In this document: positions 4,760-6,582 of the stretch, in pieces
How positions within the stretch are numbered: position 1 is the stretch's first letter
Layout of the letters: every line of letters starts with the position of its first letter
From: Candidatus Poseidoniaceae archaeon
GTDB lineage: Archaea > Thermoplasmatota > Poseidoniia > Poseidoniales > Poseidoniaceae
Length of the DNA stretch: 6,582 bases
NCBI GenBank assembly: GCA_028822955.1
Contig: JAPKCL010000095.1
Location: 1-6,582, forward strand
Direction: 5' to 3'
Program-made: the position numbers and the translations under genes
Notes under the pieces: generated by a model
Told to the model about the DNA's origin: nothing
Database searches by the model: none
What the model saw: only the letters and a program-made list of their open reading frames with translations

Positions 4760-6582
4760 CAGTTCCTCAATGGTTTTCCTTTGCCAAGCATATGTTCCAT
4801 TCTGGCCAGTGAGAGTTCATTTCGAGCGAGAGTTGAGATTGCTTTTCTCTCGAGCGCAAGAATATCATCTTCACTCAGTTCCTCTACATGGTCACATTCT
4901 CCGCCGGTCAGAACTTTTGCAAGTTCACCGATAACCGTAATGTCGTGAGGTGTAGCATGACCGGCAAGAGCAAGGTCGTTCAAAGCCATAGCGAGTGCTG
5001 CCCTTCCAGAAGGTCCAGGTAGATGGTAGACATGAGGAGTAGGTGGAGTATAATCTTCGGCGAGTTCGAGCACGTATGACTTAGCATTCGCCAAAACATG
5101 ATCACGGTTCATTGTGATGCGGTCACTTGCTCGAAGGTAGCCGAGATCTTTGGCTTGCTGTGCTGATTTAGCAATCTTAGCCATGCCGATATTTTCGAAG
5201 ACAAGCATGCTTGCAGCCATTGGCCCGAATCCTACGAGTTTCTCCGTAGTAACCCGTGCAAGCATTTCCTTACAACCGCCCCATGCTGGGATTATACCGA
5301 CTCCAGTTTCAACCAATCCGATATAGGATTCCGAATGAGCGACGATACCATCAGAGTGGAGTAGAATTTCACATCCTCCTCCTAGGCACATACCAGATGC
5401 CGCCGAAACAACAGGAACATCAGCGTATTTTAGAGCTTGAAAGGTTTCTTGACCCAGAGCAATAAATTCCTCTAATGTACCCCATGCACCTAAGTTTGCG
5501 GCAAATAATGCAAGACCAAGATTCGCACCTGCACAGAAATTTGCTGAATCGTTCGCTATGAGTATTCCTTTCCAATCATCGCTTTCTGCAATGTCGACTG
5601 CAGCGAGGAGAATTTCCATGATATATGGATCAAGAGCATTCATTTTCGAATGGAATTCAACTAAAAGGATTCCATCATTAGCATCCCAAATACTGGCTGA
5701 AGCATTTCTTCGAATCGCCTTACCTCGTCTTCGTTTAATATCTGCCACTGTAGTTACGTGTGCACCTTTTAGAATTTGAGTAGGTTCTCCAGTCGAACTC
5801 AGTCGAGTTATTTCAGACCCTTCTCTGCCGTAAAAAGAACCGCGTTCTGCCGCCATTGAAAGGAGTGCAGGAATGGCAATATGAGCCGATTTCATTTCCT
5901 TTACGAGCCAATCGAGACCGATGGAATCCATCATTTCAAAAGGACCCTTCTTCCAATTATATCCTACCTTCATCGCATCATCAATTGAATGAATCTCTTC
6001 ACTGACTGTCGGGACGAGTGAAGCAGCATAAGCAAATGTATCAAGTAATATTTCTTTGACGAAAGCAGCACCCCTGTCTGGGTGAGTCATTAGGCGTTTA
6101 AGTCCTTGGCGACCGACTTTAGCAGAGGTAAAAGCTGCATTGCGAACAGCAGTTTGATATGACCCGTCAATGAGGCTTCTAGCTTCTTTGGTGCGCTTAC
6201 CATCTTCTGTATTGAGTCTGAAAAATCCACCTTTACCCTTACGACCTGTGTACCCTTCGGCAATCATATCGCTGATCATTTTCTCTCCCCGTCCTGCTAT
6301 GGCGTGCAGTGGGTCTTCAGGTGGTAGATTGTCCACCATGCTCTGAACAACGGCAGGAATTATATCGATTCCAACCAAGTCCATCAATGCGAAAACTCCT
6401 GTCTTTGGGAGTCCAATCGGACGACCAAGCATAGCATCAGCCTGTTCCACGGTGAAGCCATAATCCAATGTGGCAGCAATAGAACGTTGAACGAAGTATA
6501 TTCCAAGACGATTACCGATGAAGCCGGGAGTATCATTGCAAAGAATTACTTTCTTTCCGAGTCTCTCGGATGCGAAGAGACT
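4759..6582 (-). CDS. Bifunctional 3-hydroxyacyl-CoA dehydrogenase/enoyl-CoA hydratase, FadN-like domain order (partial, N-terminus beyond the window)
   Basis: The frame is open to the right edge, giving 607 residues of a protein that is usually about 780-800. Missing is most of the N-terminal NAD-binding domain, including its glycine motif and the catalytic His. Fragment residue 1 is encoded at 6580-6582. NDTPGFIGNRL at 16-26 marks the junction to the first dehydrogenase C-terminal domain (about 20-128). A second copy covers about 168-235 and includes VGYNWKKGPFEMMD. An enoyl-CoA hydratase/crotonase domain follows at about 296-455, with FCAGANL at 349-355 (oxyanion hole) and both catalytic glutamates, Glu405 in GGGCE and Glu425 in LVETGVG. 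The C-terminus ends in GKPLRN as in FadN-type proteins. It should hydrate 2-enoyl-CoA and then oxidise 3-hydroxyacyl-CoA with NAD. The dehydrogenase-first order is that of Bacillus FadN and archaeal homologues, opposite to E. coli FadB/FadJ. The TTG at 6468 lies inside a conserved domain and is not the real start. It is the most upstream gene of the operon seen here; a thiolase partner may lie beyond the edge. Confidence 0.94.
   Translation of the reverse strand, partial: SLFASERLGKKVILCNDTPGFIGNRLGIYFVQRSIAATLDYGFTVEQADAMLGRPIGLPKTGVFALMDLVGIDIIPAVVQSMVDNLPPEDPLHAIAGRGEKMISDMIAEGYTGRKGKGGFFRLNTEDGKRTKEARSLIDGSYQTAVRNAAFTSAKVGRQGLKRLMTHPDRGAAFVKEILLDTFAYAASLVPTVSEEIHSIDDAMKVGYNWKKGPFEMMDSIGLDWLVKEMKSAHIAIPALLSMAAERGSFYGREGSEITRLSSTGEPTQILKGAHVTTVADIKRRRGKAIRRNASASIWDANDGILLVEFHSKMNALDPYIMEILLAAVDIAESDDWKGILIANDSANFCAGANLGLALFAANLGAWGTLEEFIALGQETFQALKYADVPVVSAASGMCLGGGCEILLHSDGIVAHSESYIGLVETGVGIIPAWGGCKEMLARVTTEKLVGFGPMAASMLVFENIGMAKIAKSAQQAKDLGYLRASDRITMNRDHVLANAKSYVLELAEDYTPPTPHVYHLPGPSGRAALAMALNDLALAGHATPHDITVIGELAKVLTGGECDHVEELSEDDILALERKAISTLARNELSLARMEHMLGKGKPLRN

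Noticed and set aside
4759..6468. TTG at 6468 as the start of the dehydrogenase/hydratase
   Set aside because: The frame stays open upstream to the window edge, and the added 38 residues contain the conserved NDTPGFIGNRL motif, so the gene begins outside the window.

Overview
The window holds five genes, all on the minus strand, and reads as part of a fatty-acid degradation locus of a prokaryote. Four lipid genes sit almost gap-free. In transcription order they are a 3-hydroxyacyl-CoA dehydrogenase/enoyl-CoA hydratase (cut at the right edge), an acyl-CoA dehydrogenase, a membrane-anchored alpha/beta hydrolase, and an acyl-CoA-binding protein (ACBP) domain fused to a short-chain dehydrogenase (SDR). 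The junctions are a 7-nt gap, a 1-nt TGATG overlap and a 4-nt gap, so they very probably form one operon. A 175-nt intergenic stretch follows, then an MscS-type mechanosensitive channel of the YbdG kind, cut at the left edge.

Working model (inference): the hydrolase releases fatty acids or other acyl groups from lipid esters at the membrane. After activation by a CoA ligase not seen here, the acyl-CoA dehydrogenase makes the 2-enoyl-CoA. The bifunctional protein hydrates it and oxidises the 3-hydroxyacyl-CoA. The ACBP-SDR protein probably binds acyl-CoA through its N-terminal domain and carries out an NAD(P)-linked redox step through its C-terminal domain. No thiolase or acyl-CoA ligase is visible.

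The most unusual item is the ACBP-SDR fusion at 834-1928. Its SDR half resembles eukaryotic HSDL2 up to the point where HSDL2 continues towards its C-terminal SCP2 lipid-binding domain. Here there is no SCP2 domain, and an ACBP domain is attached at the other end. I do not know of this architecture as a described protein, but I could not search databases.

Organism: strong Shine-Dalgarno sites (AAGGAG, AAAAGGAG), a TTG start and tight gene packing indicate a bacterium or archaeon. The dehydrogenase-then-hydratase domain order is that of Bacillus FadN and many archaeal proteins, not of E. coli FadB/FadJ. An uncultured aquatic heterotroph would fit, possibly a marine archaeon such as Marine Group II, but that is only a guess. 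I saw no tRNA, rRNA, CRISPR array, insertion sequence or phage gene.
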